Positions 8,799 through 18,388 of a DNA stretch of 64,000 bases are shown here, in pieces. Within the stretch, counting starts at the first letter, position 1, and every line of letters begins with the position of its first letter. The notes under the pieces were generated by a model. That model did not search any database. It worked only from the letters and a program-made list of their open reading frames with translations, and was not told where the DNA came from. The position numbers and the translations under genes were made by a program. Source of the stretch: Algoriella xinjiangensis (GTDB lineage Bacteria > Bacteroidota > Bacteroidia > Flavobacteriales > Weeksellaceae); NCBI RefSeq assembly GCF_900115015.1, contig NZ_FOUZ01000007.1, positions 124,001 through 188,000 of the forward strand, written 5' to 3'.

Positions 8799-9917
8799 TT
8801 ACTCATTCAACATAATCCCACGAATTTTATTTTTAAAAGCTAAATTTGCTTTCCTTTTTTTCAAAATTAAATAAATTAAAATTCCTGCTAATATTAAGAA
8901 AACTGCTGAAATCACAAGATTCATTTTCGTGTATTTTGATGCAATAATTTCCCTTTTGTTTTGCATTTCTTTCGTTTGATTGTCGATAGAACTGTTGATG
9001 GATTTCAGCTCACTTTGTTTTCTTTCAAACCGAATATCTTGGAATTTTTTATTGTAAAATTGGTATTCTGTCAAATTATTCAAAGCCAAATAATTATCTG
9101 CCATTCCTTTATAGATTCCTTCATTTAAAAGCAAATCTCCACTATTTTCAGCCATTTTTTCAGCATCTTCCAACATTTTTAGAGATTCTTGATGTTGATT
9201 ATTTAAATGATACATATCTGCCATTCCTTTATAGGCGAAAGCTTCCAAACTTTTTGCATTGGCTTTTTTCGCAAAAGAAGCCGATTCTATAAAATATTTT
9301 TTTGCATTTTGATATTGGTTCATTTCAATAAAACAATACGCAATATTGTAGCTAACCACACTTAGGTTAGAAAGATTTACTTTGGATAATTTTGCTTGTT
9401 TAAAGTTTTTTTTAGCGATAAAAAACTTCTCCAAAGCCAATTCTGGATTCGCTTGGCTTTTATAAATCATCCCACGAATAGCATACATTTTTCCTAGATT
9501 TGAAAATTTAGAACTACTGTTGGGTATTTTCGAAAGATAATTTTCTGTTTCGTCTAAAGTTTCAAAACTTTTACTAAAAAGTTCCATGTGTTGATATTGA
9601 ATCGCAATGTAAATCACGAGATTTATTTTTAATTCTACTGTAGTAGCTTCATTCAGAAGTTCTTTTGCTTTCAATAAAACTTTTAGTGATTTGTCGATAT
9701 TCCGTTTTGCAACATAAGCATTAGAAATCACAAGGTAAATTTCTATTTTTTTATTTGGATCTTTCTCTTTTCCTAAAAGTTCATTTCCAACTCTTAAGGA
9801 TTCATCGGGGTTATCGTAAATTCCAATCCGTGCTTTTTTTAGGATAGAATCTGTAGGAATTTGTCCAAAACAAAACCAAGAAAAAGTGAAAACAATAAAA
9901 ATAATTAACTTTTTCAT
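8799..9917 (-). CDS. TPR membrane protein, paralogue of the AraC-type regulator but lacking its DNA-binding domain
   Basis: The 372-aa protein has a signal peptide (KKLIIFIVFTFSWFCFGQ), a periplasmic array of tetratricopeptide repeats (about 35-290) and one transmembrane helix (LVISAVFLILAGILIYLIL, about 332-350). It then ends after a short basic tail (KKRKANLAFKNKIRGIMLNE). The layout matches residues 1-360 of the upstream 532-aa regulator, which continues into a cytoplasmic AraC-type helix-turn-helix. Here that domain is absent, and no trace of it lies downstream before the next gene. The start overlaps the upstream stop as ATGA (9917-9914), so the pair is one operon. It may be a truncated duplicate or a sensor-only partner. 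Confidence 0.8.
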   Translation of the reverse strand: MKKLIIFIVFTFSWFCFGQIPTDSILKKARIGIYDNPDESLRVGNELLGKEKDPNKKIEIYLVISNAYVAKRNIDKSLKVLLKAKELLNEATTVELKINLVIYIAIQYQHMELFSKSFETLDETENYLSKIPNSSSKFSNLGKMYAIRGMIYKSQANPELALEKFFIAKKNFKQAKLSKVNLSNLSVVSYNIAYCFIEMNQYQNAKKYFIESASFAKKANAKSLEAFAYKGMADMYHLNNQHQESLKMLEDAEKMAENSGDLLLNEGIYKGMADNYLALNNLTEYQFYNKKFQDIRFERKQSELKSINSSIDNQTKEMQNKREIIASKYTKMNLVISAVFLILAGILIYLILKKRKANLAFKNKIRGIMLNE

Positions 9918-11512
9918 TCGTTTTTAGATTTCTTAATTTGTTGGATGTACGTGTTGGGCGACATTCCTGTAACTGATTTAAAAATAGTTGTGAAAGCGCC
10001 ATGCGAAGAAAATCCAGAAAAATCGGCCAGATAACTTACTTTATATTGCAAAAACTCAGGTTTATTTTTTAATAAATAAGCAATATGATTAATTCTGAGT
10101 TCATTAATATAAGCATTGAAATTTTTACCTTTCGTAGTGTTAATCACTTCTGTAAGGTATTTTGTATTAGTATCTAATTGTCCTGCCAAAATAGAAAGTG
10201 ACATATTTTTATTAAGAAAACGATCAGATTGTTCTAATTCTTCTAATTTTTTCAGAATATCGTCTTCTTTTTCTTTAGAAATAACAACTGTTTTTTTATC
10301 AGATTTTTCCGTTTCATCGGTAACTAAAACATTTTGAAAAATAGGAGAAGTTGTTGTTGATTTTTGTTTTACACTTTCAATATCTTTTAATTTTGCAAAG
10401 AAATTGAGTTGTTTTTGTAAATCTTTAGCTGATTTAACTTGGTTAAAATAATACAACGAAAGTCCAACAATTCCGAGAATGCAAAACCCGATTAAAAATA
10501 GATTTTTCGATTTTTCTGCTTGTTGAAAAAAGTTAAGATTATTATTTTCTTGCGTTTCTATAAATTTGATGAGATATCTAATTCCGTCTTTTTTATTACT
10601 TTCTAATTTTGCGTTGGTTTCCAAAAACAATTTATCATATTTTCGGTATTTCTCCGAATCTTGCAACACCGAATAATTTTTTGACATTAATTCATATATC
10701 TTCGATTCTAATGGAAGATAATTAGAATTTTCAATTTTTGAAAGGCCGATATTTAGATAGTCTAAGGATTTTTCATAATCTTTTTGAAGGAAATAAATAC
10801 GCGACATTTTCTCATTTGCAAAAGCCTCTAAATAATAAAAATCTTTCCCCGAATAGTTTTGTAAAATAGTTTCAATCTTTAATTTGGCTTCTGTAATTTT
10901 ATTTTTTTTGATTAATAAAGACGCCAAAAAAAGCTCATTTTCGGTTTTAATGATTTGGCTTTCATTATTTACGTTTTTTAAAAGCTGACTACTTTTCTTA
11001 AAGGCAATTTCTGCTTCATTTATCTTCTTTGTTACCGCGAGATTTAGCGCTTGTAATTGATACAGTTTTGCAATGGTAATTATTTTATTGGGGTTTTTAT
11101 TATTGATTTCTTTTGATAAAATTTTGTCAATACTATTTTCTGATTGTCGGTATAAATCTAAATTTTGGTACTGTTCTGCAATGCTATAATTCATAAAAAG
11201 TTGCGAAAAAGCTGTGTTATTTTCTGTATTAAGAAATGAATCTCCTTCTAACGAGGTTTTTATAGATTGTACAAAATTTCCTTTCATGGCATAAGCTTGC
11301 GCCATAATGTTTTGTAGAATCAATTTTTGCTCGTCATTTTTGGTATTGATGCTTACATTTTGAGAAAACTGAATACAATCATCCGGATTTTGATACAATT
11401 TTTTTACCGCTTTATCAATTAATGTAAAAGAATCGGTAGTCTCATTTTGGCTTTTCATCAAAATAGAAAACAGCAAGAAAAATAGAAAATATAATGTGCC
11501 TTTAGTGAACAT
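9914..11512 (-). CDS. TPR-transmembrane-AraC family transcriptional regulator
   Basis: A 532-aa one-component regulator of a type common in Flavobacteriia. A signal-anchor (LYFLFFLLFSILMKSQ) leads to periplasmic TPR-like helices (30-310). A transmembrane segment (LFLIGFCILGIVGLSLYYF, ~335-353), a linker and a C-terminal AraC-family domain (~415-532) follow. In that domain the two helix-turn-helix units are visible as SLSILAGQLDTNTKYLTEVI and VSYLADFSGFSSHGAFTTIF followed by GMSPNTYIQQIKK. It likely senses a periplasmic or envelope signal and binds DNA directly. It is the first gene of a two-gene operon with its truncated paralogue; targets are unknown. Confidence 0.88.
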   Translation of the reverse strand: MFTKGTLYFLFFLLFSILMKSQNETTDSFTLIDKAVKKLYQNPDDCIQFSQNVSINTKNDEQKLILQNIMAQAYAMKGNFVQSIKTSLEGDSFLNTENNTAFSQLFMNYSIAEQYQNLDLYRQSENSIDKILSKEINNKNPNKIITIAKLYQLQALNLAVTKKINEAEIAFKKSSQLLKNVNNESQIIKTENELFLASLLIKKNKITEAKLKIETILQNYSGKDFYYLEAFANEKMSRIYFLQKDYEKSLDYLNIGLSKIENSNYLPLESKIYELMSKNYSVLQDSEKYRKYDKLFLETNAKLESNKKDGIRYLIKFIETQENNNLNFFQQAEKSKNLFLIGFCILGIVGLSLYYFNQVKSAKDLQKQLNFFAKLKDIESVKQKSTTTSPIFQNVLVTDETEKSDKKTVVISKEKEDDILKKLEELEQSDRFLNKNMSLSILAGQLDTNTKYLTEVINTTKGKNFNAYINELRINHIAYLLKNKPEFLQYKVSYLADFSGFSSHGAFTTIFKSVTGMSPNTYIQQIKKSKNE

Positions 11513-11709
11513 AAAGAATATAGAGTTTAAATATACATTAATTCTGTGGATTCTTATCTTGAAACAAGCATAAATTAGAACTAACTGATTATTAGTATTT
11601 TAATTTTTCGAAAATTACAAGTTTCATGAATCTTGTAAGTATAAAACTTGTCTTCACGGATTAATTCATATAATATTGAGGAACAAAAAATACTTAAAAC
11701 AATATTAAT

Positions 11710-13011
11710 ATGAAATTATTTTACAAAACGGCAAAATCTTTATTTTTTGCAATCCCGTTAGTTGCAGTTCAATTCATGAATGCACAAGTATTTGAAATAG
11801 CAAGTGGCGGGATGTATTTCCCAGGCGGTGTTTCAGAAAACGGAACAGTTTCACTAAACAAAGGTACTACAGTTTATCTTTGGAATTCTACACAAGGACT
11901 CCAAGAAATTGGTGGTCTTACTAACAATACTCTTTTTGGCGGGAGTGCACTTATTTCTGAGGATGGAAAAAAAATAACAGCGGGCGTTACCAATGCTACT
12001 AATAATATGAATGAACTTTCAGTTTACAATGTTGAAACACAATCTTGGACCCATCATGGTGGCATTGGGACAATAGGTTTAGACGGATCATTAAGTAATT
12101 CTTGGGGAATATCCAAAGATGGTTCTACTGTAGTGGGACTTGGCTGGCTAGATACAGGTAAAGCTCACGGTGTAAAATGGGATGCTACCAATGGGATGAT
12201 TGATTTGGGCAGTACGGTTACTGGAAAAAGTTCGCGTGCCAATGCAATTAATGATGATAAAACAATAATTACAGGATGGCAAGATAAAGCCGACGGTTCT
12301 AGAAGAGCGGTAAGATGGGTAAATGGGGTACAAGAATATCTTACTGATAACTCAGGTAACCACATTGGCGAACCAAGCGCAATGTCGTCCGATGGCAAGA
12401 CAATTGTTGGTTATACTCGTTTATTTCCTTATGTATGGAATGAGACGACGGGTTATCAAGAAATTGTACACCCATCCTCAAGTGGTTCTTTTGAAGGGGG
12501 ATCTTCTGCAGTTTCTGGTGATGGCAAAATAGTAATCGGATATTTTAGAGCTTTCCCAGGTTTACCAATGACAGGCGAAGGTTTTATTTGGACACAAGAA
12601 AATGGTAGAAAAAATCTTAACCAGTATGTTACAAGTTTAGGTATTGATACCAAAGGTATAACTTTCGGACTTCCACTTGCGATCTCAAAAGATGGAAAAA
12701 AAATTGTAGGGACTGGTGTAAAAGCAGGGAATCAAACTGTTGCATTTTTAATTGATCTTACTTCATATTTAACAACTGAAGCTATTGAAATCAAACAATT
12801 ATCAATCTATCCAAATCCTGTTAAAAATATCTTGAACATCAACGGTGCAGACAGAATTGGGAGTTTAGAAATCTATAATATGATTGGTCAAAAAATTAAA
12901 ACAATACAACCAACAGACAAAATAGAAGTTTCTACATTAGCAAAAGGAACTTATATTTTGAAAATTGTAAATAACAATAAAACACAAAATATAAAATTCA
13001 TAAAAGAGTAA
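11710..13011 (+). CDS. T9SS-exported protein with HAF-type beta-propeller repeats
   Basis: The 433-aa protein has a signal peptide ending at MNAQ (~residue 25). It has at least six repeats of the type S-x-DG-K-x-I-V-G: SEDGKKITAGV, SKDGSTVVGLGW, NDDKTIITGWQ, SSDGKTIVGYTR, SGDGKIVIGYFR and SKDGKKIVGTGV. These are the blades of the extracellular HAF repeat family. Residues ~360-433 are a type A C-terminal sorting domain (LSIYPNPVKNILNI, then YNMIGQKI and LAKGTYILKI), which directs export by the type IX secretion system and attachment to the cell surface. No catalytic residues are evident. It is monocistronic with a terminator just downstream. Confidence 0.88.
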   Translation: MKLFYKTAKSLFFAIPLVAVQFMNAQVFEIASGGMYFPGGVSENGTVSLNKGTTVYLWNSTQGLQEIGGLTNNTLFGGSALISEDGKKITAGVTNATNNMNELSVYNVETQSWTHHGGIGTIGLDGSLSNSWGISKDGSTVVGLGWLDTGKAHGVKWDATNGMIDLGSTVTGKSSRANAINDDKTIITGWQDKADGSRRAVRWVNGVQEYLTDNSGNHIGEPSAMSSDGKTIVGYTRLFPYVWNETTGYQEIVHPSSSGSFEGGSSAVSGDGKIVIGYFRAFPGLPMTGEGFIWTQENGRKNLNQYVTSLGIDTKGITFGLPLAISKDGKKIVGTGVKAGNQTVAFLIDLTSYLTTEAIEIKQLSIYPNPVKNILNINGADRIGSLEIYNMIGQKIKTIQPTDKIEVSTLAKGTYILKIVNNNKTQNIKFIKE

Positions 13012-13044
13012 GTGAAAATCTGTTAAGTGATTAAACATTTTTAA

Positions 13045-13077
13045 AGCAAGAGTTGGCTATCAATTCTTGCTTTTTTA
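13045..13077 (+). terminator. Rho-independent terminator after the T9SS cargo gene
   Basis: AGCAAGA (13045-13051) pairs with TCTTGCT (13065-13071). An inner TTG/CAA pairing tightens the loop, and a run of six T follows (13071-13076). It lies 34 bp after the stop codon at 13011. Confidence 0.75.
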
Positions 13078-13332
13078 TTGAGCAGAAGTAAGAAATTATT
13101 AAATAATAAGCCTTTTTTTTTTATATATATCAAAAAAATTGCACAAAAAATGTATTGTTGTTATTAATATATTTCTTCAGTAAAAAATGGACATTGTTCT
13201 AAGATTTTAATCGTATTTTAGAAAAATTACGGTCGTTTGTCCAATCAAAACAAATTGAACAGATACAAATAGACCAAATGGTATGCATACAGCTATATCT
13301 ACAGACGAAAAGATTATAAAATAAATTCACAT
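13078..13332. other. AT-rich intergenic region with no gene
   Basis: Together with the terminator, about 320 bp separate the two genes. The stretch contains T-rich and AT-rich runs (a ten-T run near 13112-13122 followed by TATATATAT) and presumably the promoter for the gene at 13333. I see no reading frame of note and no strong hairpin. Confidence 0.4.
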
Positions 13333-13665
13333 ATGATAAAAATTATTACATCAGTACTACTATTAATGTCCGTTTCTATTTATTCTCAAAACAGATATGA
13401 ATTATTAGACGAAGGAAAAGATAAAGAATACCTTTCAGACACTATTTCAAAAATGTATACTAAAGGATTAATTACTGATAAACCCATAGTTGTAATTGAT
13501 GGAAAACCTTTTCGCTATCAAGATTTAGAAACAGAAAAATTAAAATTGTCCAAAATAGAAATAGATAAAATAATTCCAATTGATAAAGAGAAAGGAATTA
13601 ATATTTTTGGGAATTTTGGGGAAGCAGGTGTTGTTATTATTACGACAAGCAGACCAAAAGAGTAA
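13333..13665 (+). CDS. Small secreted protein with a TonB-plug-like motif
   Basis: The 110-aa protein has a signal peptide (IIKIITS-type; LLLMSVSIYSQ, cleavage ~19). The mature part contains PIVVIDGKPFRYQDLE and then IDKIIPIDKEKGINIFGNF followed by GEAGVVIITT. The order V-x-IDG-x-P, I-x-x-I, IFG-x-x-G-x-x-GVV-x-ITT is the signature of TonB-dependent receptor plug domains, here without any barrel. Stand-alone plug-like proteins occur in Bacteroidota, with unproven roles in envelope signalling. It is convergent with the LytS/LytR pair. I do not infer more. Confidence 0.7.
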   Translation: MIKIITSVLLLMSVSIYSQNRYELLDEGKDKEYLSDTISKMYTKGLITDKPIVVIDGKPFRYQDLETEKLKLSKIEIDKIIPIDKEKGINIFGNFGEAGVVIITTSRPKE

Positions 13666-13716
13666 ATACAACTACTAGCTTCAATAGCCGTTGCACAAAA
13701 ATAAAAATTATTCGAC

Positions 13717-14427
13717 TTAATTTAATCCCAATATTTCAAATAATTCATCTTTTTTATTAATTGCAATTGGTATTATTTTTCCATTAGAAAGTTCTACCAT
13801 ATTTCCATTAATAGACTGAATAAATTCTGTATTAATTACAAATGCTCTTTGAACTCTAAAAAATAATTTATTATTCAACATTTCTTCCATTGCTTTTAAT
13901 GTCGATAAAGTTATATAAGAGTTTGATGTTGTATTTATATTAATATAATTTCCTTGAGCTTCAATATAAATAATTTCATTTAATAAAATTTTAATGAATT
14001 TACCTTCACTTTTAATAAATATTCTCTCTGTATTATCTTGAGCTTCTGATATCTTTTTTTGAATATCTAGATTCTCTTTAACTCTATTTACTGCTTTTAA
14101 TAAGCGCTCAAAACGAACAGGTTTTATCAAATAATCAACTGCACCTGTTTCAAAACTATCTACAGCAAAGTCTCTATGAGCAGTTATAAAAATAAAATAA
14201 GGTTTATTAGGTAATGAACGAAACAAATCTAATCCATTTAATTGTGGCATTTCTATATCACTAAAAACAATATCTATATTATTACTTTGTAAAAAAATCA
14301 TCGCATCCAATGGTTTATTAAATGTTTTTTTTATTTCTAAAAATGATATTTGAGAAATAAAGTCTTCTATCAATTCAACACCAAGTGGCTCATCATCAAT
14401 TACTATACAATTATATTTTTCGCTCAT
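13717..14427 (-). CDS. LytTR-family response regulator
   Basis: The 236-aa protein has an N-terminal receiver domain (1-120). Its acidic pocket is IDDEP (10-14), the phospho-acceptor is Asp57 in VFSDIEMP, the Thr/Ser switch is in FITAHRD and the lysine is in DYLIKPV. The C-terminal LytTR DNA-binding domain (~133-232) shows FIKSEGKFIKILLNEIIYIE, a typical YIN-type strand (GNYININT) and RVQRAFVIN. It is translated with the upstream histidine kinase (4-bp overlap, 14424-14427). It probably regulates itself and/or the adjacent outer-membrane barrel gene. Confidence 0.92.
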   Translation of the reverse strand: MSEKYNCIVIDDEPLGVELIEDFISQISFLEIKKTFNKPLDAMIFLQSNNIDIVFSDIEMPQLNGLDLFRSLPNKPYFIFITAHRDFAVDSFETGAVDYLIKPVRFERLLKAVNRVKENLDIQKKISEAQDNTERIFIKSEGKFIKILLNEIIYIEAQGNYININTTSNSYITLSTLKAMEEMLNNKLFFRVQRAFVINTEFIQSINGNMVELSNGKIIPIAINKKDELFEILGLN

Positions 14428-15611
14428 AATTTTAGTTTTATTTCCAATGAAACAATAAATTCATTTTTAAATTGATTAATATTCAGTTTATATTGATTTG
14501 GATAAAGTAACTCTAACCTTCTTTTTATATTACTCATTCCAATTCCTCCTCTTTCTATTAGTTTATCATTATTTATTTCGGAAACATCATTTACTATTTT
14601 AAAATTAACAGAATCATTTAAAACAGAAATAGAAATTGATAAATAGGCACTTTCTTCATTCTTCAATCCATATTTAAATGCATTTTCTATAAATGTAAAG
14701 GTTAATAAAGGTGCAATCATTAAACCAATAGTATCATCGTTTCTTTCAATATTTAATTGAATGTTATAAGAATTTGGATAACGCATTTTCTCTAATTCAA
14801 AATAATTTTCAATAAATTCTAACTCCTTATTCAAAGAAACTTTTTCAGCATCCGATTCGTACAAAGAATATCCCATTATATCAGATAAATTAAGAATTAC
14901 TTCAGGAGCTTTATCATCTTTTTTCAAACTTAATCGATATAAATTATTTAGTGTATTAAATAAAAAATGTGGATTTAGTTGAGCTTTCAAAAAGTCTTTT
15001 TCTATTTTGATATTCTGGATCTCTAAATCTGACTTTCTTTGTTCTATTTTCAAAGTATTTGAAAATAATCGAAGTGTATCAAACAATACCTTAATTAATA
15101 ACGAAACCGAAATTGAAAGAACTATGGTAAATAAATTTCCAAGTACAGCTTTATAACCTATAATTTCATAAAAACTTGTATTTGATATTTTATCTACAAA
15201 ATCTTTATATGCCTCATCCTTAATTTCAATTCCAAAACTATTAAAAATATTAAAAATGATATAATCAGCGATTAACCAAGTATAAATAAGAAGTGGAAAT
15301 AATAATACGATAAAAAAGAATGTATATTTAAAACTATTACTTTGTTTGATAATAAACGGAAACAGTAAATAGAAAAACAAATAAAAAACTACAATATCAT
15401 TTAATACTGTCCTAATTGATAAAATCAAAGTAGTTTCTATTGAAAATTGCGGACCATAAGAAAAATGAATTATATGCAATACTAAATAACAAAACCACAT
15501 CAATAAATGACAAAATAGTTGAACTTTTCTTGTATAAATTTTGTCAAAATCTAAATTCTTTATGAATTGGATAAGTGTGTTTAGTTCTGTATTCTTTAAA
15601 GAATTTTCCAT
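14424..15611 (-). CDS. LytS/YehU-type sensor histidine kinase
   Basis: The 395-aa membrane kinase has about four to five transmembrane helices in residues 28-190. A short coiled linker leads to a His_kinase domain with the phospho-accepting motif LKAQLNPHFLFNTLNNLYRL (~210-229). The ATP-binding region contains PLLTFTFIENAFKYGLKN (N box, ~300-317) and RGGIGMSNIKRRLELLYP (G box). There is no large periplasmic sensor domain, so the signal is probably sensed within or near the membrane. It pairs with the downstream LytTR regulator (ATGA overlap) and follows an outer-membrane barrel gene by 86 bp, a common Bacteroidota arrangement. Confidence 0.92.
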   Translation of the reverse strand: MENSLKNTELNTLIQFIKNLDFDKIYTRKVQLFCHLLMWFCYLVLHIIHFSYGPQFSIETTLILSIRTVLNDIVVFYLFFYLLFPFIIKQSNSFKYTFFFIVLLFPLLIYTWLIADYIIFNIFNSFGIEIKDEAYKDFVDKISNTSFYEIIGYKAVLGNLFTIVLSISVSLLIKVLFDTLRLFSNTLKIEQRKSDLEIQNIKIEKDFLKAQLNPHFLFNTLNNLYRLSLKKDDKAPEVILNLSDIMGYSLYESDAEKVSLNKELEFIENYFELEKMRYPNSYNIQLNIERNDDTIGLMIAPLLTFTFIENAFKYGLKNEESAYLSISISVLNDSVNFKIVNDVSEINNDKLIERGGIGMSNIKRRLELLYPNQYKLNINQFKNEFIVSLEIKLKL

Positions 15612-15697
15612 GGCATTAAAACTTTATTTCGTCAAATTACATTTATTGTAAATATATAAAATCAAAGGAAACTTTATTTCCTTTGATTCTAAGATCA

Positions 15698-18100
15698 TCA
15701 CAATCTACCTTTTTCATCGGTACTGCTTGAATCTATTTTATTTGCTTTGAAATTCTCTCCTATTTTAAAATTATAAATCAATGAAATAGAAAAAACTCTT
15801 GATTGTTCTTTATGTGAAATCCATATTTTTGTGTCATTAAAATAACTTGTAGCTTTGTAATTATTTGTATAAAAAACATCACTTATAGATACTTTTGCAG
15901 TTAATTGATTTTGTGAAAATTTCTTTTGAAAACCTATATCAATACCAGAAATTCCTTCTGTCACAATATTACCACTTACCATTTGAGGTGTATAAAAACC
16001 GTTCAAATTTGCACTATAACCATTTCCAAGTAAAATTTCATGCTCTGTTTGCAATATAAAAGAAGGTTTCTCTATTTTAAAATATGGTGACTCAGAAATC
16101 GTATAAGTTAATAGTATATTATTTACTGTTGACCACCACTTCGTGATTGAAATTGGAGCACTTATAGTTGCCGTAAAAACTTTATTAGTACCTGCATTAT
16201 CTTTGATTACAGTCAATAATTCTTCATTTGAATTATTTTGAATTATTTGCGCAATTGCGTCTTTTGTTTCGCTAAAACTTAAAGCGGCATAATATTTTCC
16301 TTTCCATAAACTACCCAACTCAAAAGAGCTTGTAAATTGAGGCTTTAAGTATGGATTTCCCGTTAAAACCGAATAATTATCAATGTAATATTTATAAGGA
16401 TTTAAATCGAAATAAGAAGGGCGCTTAATTCTTCTGTTGTATGAAAATGATAAATAATTGCTTCCATTTTCATTTAGATTTTTTTTAATAAATACAGAAG
16501 GAAACCAATTCAAATAACTTTGATTAATACTAGCTTGTTGATTACCTAATAAATTTCCTTCAATATCAGATTGTTCTGCTCTTAAACCTAATTGATATTC
16601 TATCTTTTTCCACTCACCATTAAAATTAGCAAAAGCACCATAAATTTCCTCTTTATAATCAAACTGAAAATCAAGATTTGACACAGAATTCCACGTATTA
16701 TCAAAAACTTCATATTTATTTGTATTGTCAATTTCTGTAGATGTTGCCTTTGCACCAAAAGTTAGATTTTGTCCAGATTTAAAAATCCAATTATACTTTG
16801 CATCTGCTGTAAAAATTTTTGCTTCGCTTGGATAATAAAATTTAAATAATGTATCTTTTATTATAATATCTGAAGCAGTATAATCTCGACTATTGCTGGT
16901 ACTAATTCCTTTTCTTTTATTATTTGTAAAATCTGAAATGAAAGTAATTTTAGAACCTAAAGTATCTGTTTTTATCGAATAATTTAATCCAATATTATGA
17001 TATTTAGATTTAGAATCTGTAGGAAAATTCCCTTTTGATTTTAAGTTTTTAGAAATATCTGGATAAATAATATTTGAATTAGAAATAGAATTACTTGAAA
17101 AATTATTAAATTGACCTGTATATGAAATACCAATAAATTGTTTTTCTGTAATATCATATGTTGTTCCTAATTTTACACGATTACTTTTAGATTTCTGTAT
17201 ATCGTGAGTTTTTTGAACATATTCTCCATTATTTGGAAAACCTCTTTTTTGTTCTAATTCTTCATAATTTTTAGAATTATTATATGAATAAGTTGCATTT
17301 AAACCAATTTTCCCACTCTTGTAATTAAAAGCAGCATATGGATTATAAGAAGGATATTTTCCTAATCCTATAGAATAATCATTTCCGATATAACCATTAA
17401 TTCCTTGTTTTGAACTTTTTTTCAAAATAATATTAATAATTCCGCCTGAACCTTCTGCCTCAAACTCTGCAGATGGATGAGCTATAACTTCTATGGATTG
17501 AATTTCATTTGAACGTAAAGTCTGAAGATAATTATTTAAATCATCTCCACTTAAATTAAGCATTTTTCCATCAATCATTACTCGAGTTCCCCATACTCCA
17601 TTGATAGAAATATTCCCATTATTAACAAATACTCCTGGTGCTAGTTTAAATAAATCCATTGATGATTTTCCTGATGAATTTGGATTATCTGCAATATTCA
17701 TCACAATTCTATCAATTTTTCGTTCAATTAATGATTTAGATTTTTTTATAAAAACTTCTTTCAAAGAAACATCTTGATCTACTTCTTTTTGAACAGTTAA
17801 TGTAATTTCTTCTTGTGTTGAATTAAAATCAAATTGCTGGTTCGCTTCCGAAAAATTTCCATAATAAGACGTAATAATATAGCTACCATTCTTAGGAATA
17901 TATACTTCGAATACACCATTTTCATCAGATATTTTTTCAATAACAATTTGTTCTGAATGATTACTTGACTTTATGCTTAATACAGCAAATGAAATAGGAT
18001 TTCCATCTTCATCAATGATTTTTCCTGAAACAGTACTTTGAGCATTTGCTAAATTAAAAGCAAAAAAAAGTATTAGACTTGATAAAATTGATTTGTTCAT
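15698..18100 (-). CDS. TonB-receptor-like outer-membrane beta-barrel protein
   Basis: The 800-aa protein has a signal peptide (ILSSLILFFAFNLANAQ) and a carboxypeptidase-regulatory-like beta-sandwich (STVSGKIIDEDGNPISFAVL, 22-110). A plug domain follows (~130-230) with GVFVNNGNISINGVWGTRVM, IDGKMLNLSG and IQSIEVIAHPSAEFEAEGSG. The rest is a long barrel with alternating aromatic strands ending in NFKIGENFKANK. This is the outer membrane beta-barrel family common in Flavobacteriia. The terminal Phe-ending strand of classical TonB receptors is not obvious. The two-component genes lie directly downstream on the same strand, so co-regulation is likely. The substrate is unknown. Confidence 0.85.
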   Translation of the reverse strand: MNKSILSSLILFFAFNLANAQSTVSGKIIDEDGNPISFAVLSIKSSNHSEQIVIEKISDENGVFEVYIPKNGSYIITSYYGNFSEANQQFDFNSTQEEITLTVQKEVDQDVSLKEVFIKKSKSLIERKIDRIVMNIADNPNSSGKSSMDLFKLAPGVFVNNGNISINGVWGTRVMIDGKMLNLSGDDLNNYLQTLRSNEIQSIEVIAHPSAEFEAEGSGGIINIILKKSSKQGINGYIGNDYSIGLGKYPSYNPYAAFNYKSGKIGLNATYSYNNSKNYEELEQKRGFPNNGEYVQKTHDIQKSKSNRVKLGTTYDITEKQFIGISYTGQFNNFSSNSISNSNIIYPDISKNLKSKGNFPTDSKSKYHNIGLNYSIKTDTLGSKITFISDFTNNKRKGISTSNSRDYTASDIIIKDTLFKFYYPSEAKIFTADAKYNWIFKSGQNLTFGAKATSTEIDNTNKYEVFDNTWNSVSNLDFQFDYKEEIYGAFANFNGEWKKIEYQLGLRAEQSDIEGNLLGNQQASINQSYLNWFPSVFIKKNLNENGSNYLSFSYNRRIKRPSYFDLNPYKYYIDNYSVLTGNPYLKPQFTSSFELGSLWKGKYYAALSFSETKDAIAQIIQNNSNEELLTVIKDNAGTNKVFTATISAPISITKWWSTVNNILLTYTISESPYFKIEKPSFILQTEHEILLGNGYSANLNGFYTPQMVSGNIVTEGISGIDIGFQKKFSQNQLTAKVSISDVFYTNNYKATSYFNDTKIWISHKEQSRVFSISLIYNFKIGENFKANKIDSSSTDEKGRL

Positions 18101-18388
18101 GTATTTTATTTATTTCAAATCTAAAATGATGACCATTCTATATCAAGTTTATATGATAAAAAGGAAACCACGAAGGATGAAAATAGAATATTTAAGGATA
18201 AAAGATTTTCTAGTGGTCTAAGAATTATCTGTATTATTAAAATATTTATAAATAGTATTTATTCCGATGATAAACCAATGAAATTGATGAATTCTCTTAT
18301 TTAGAATTGGCTAAAAAAAATGGTGTGAAATAGTGAAATTAAAGTGTTATTTATATTTATAATTTTTAAGTTTGCTAATATTTTTTTT

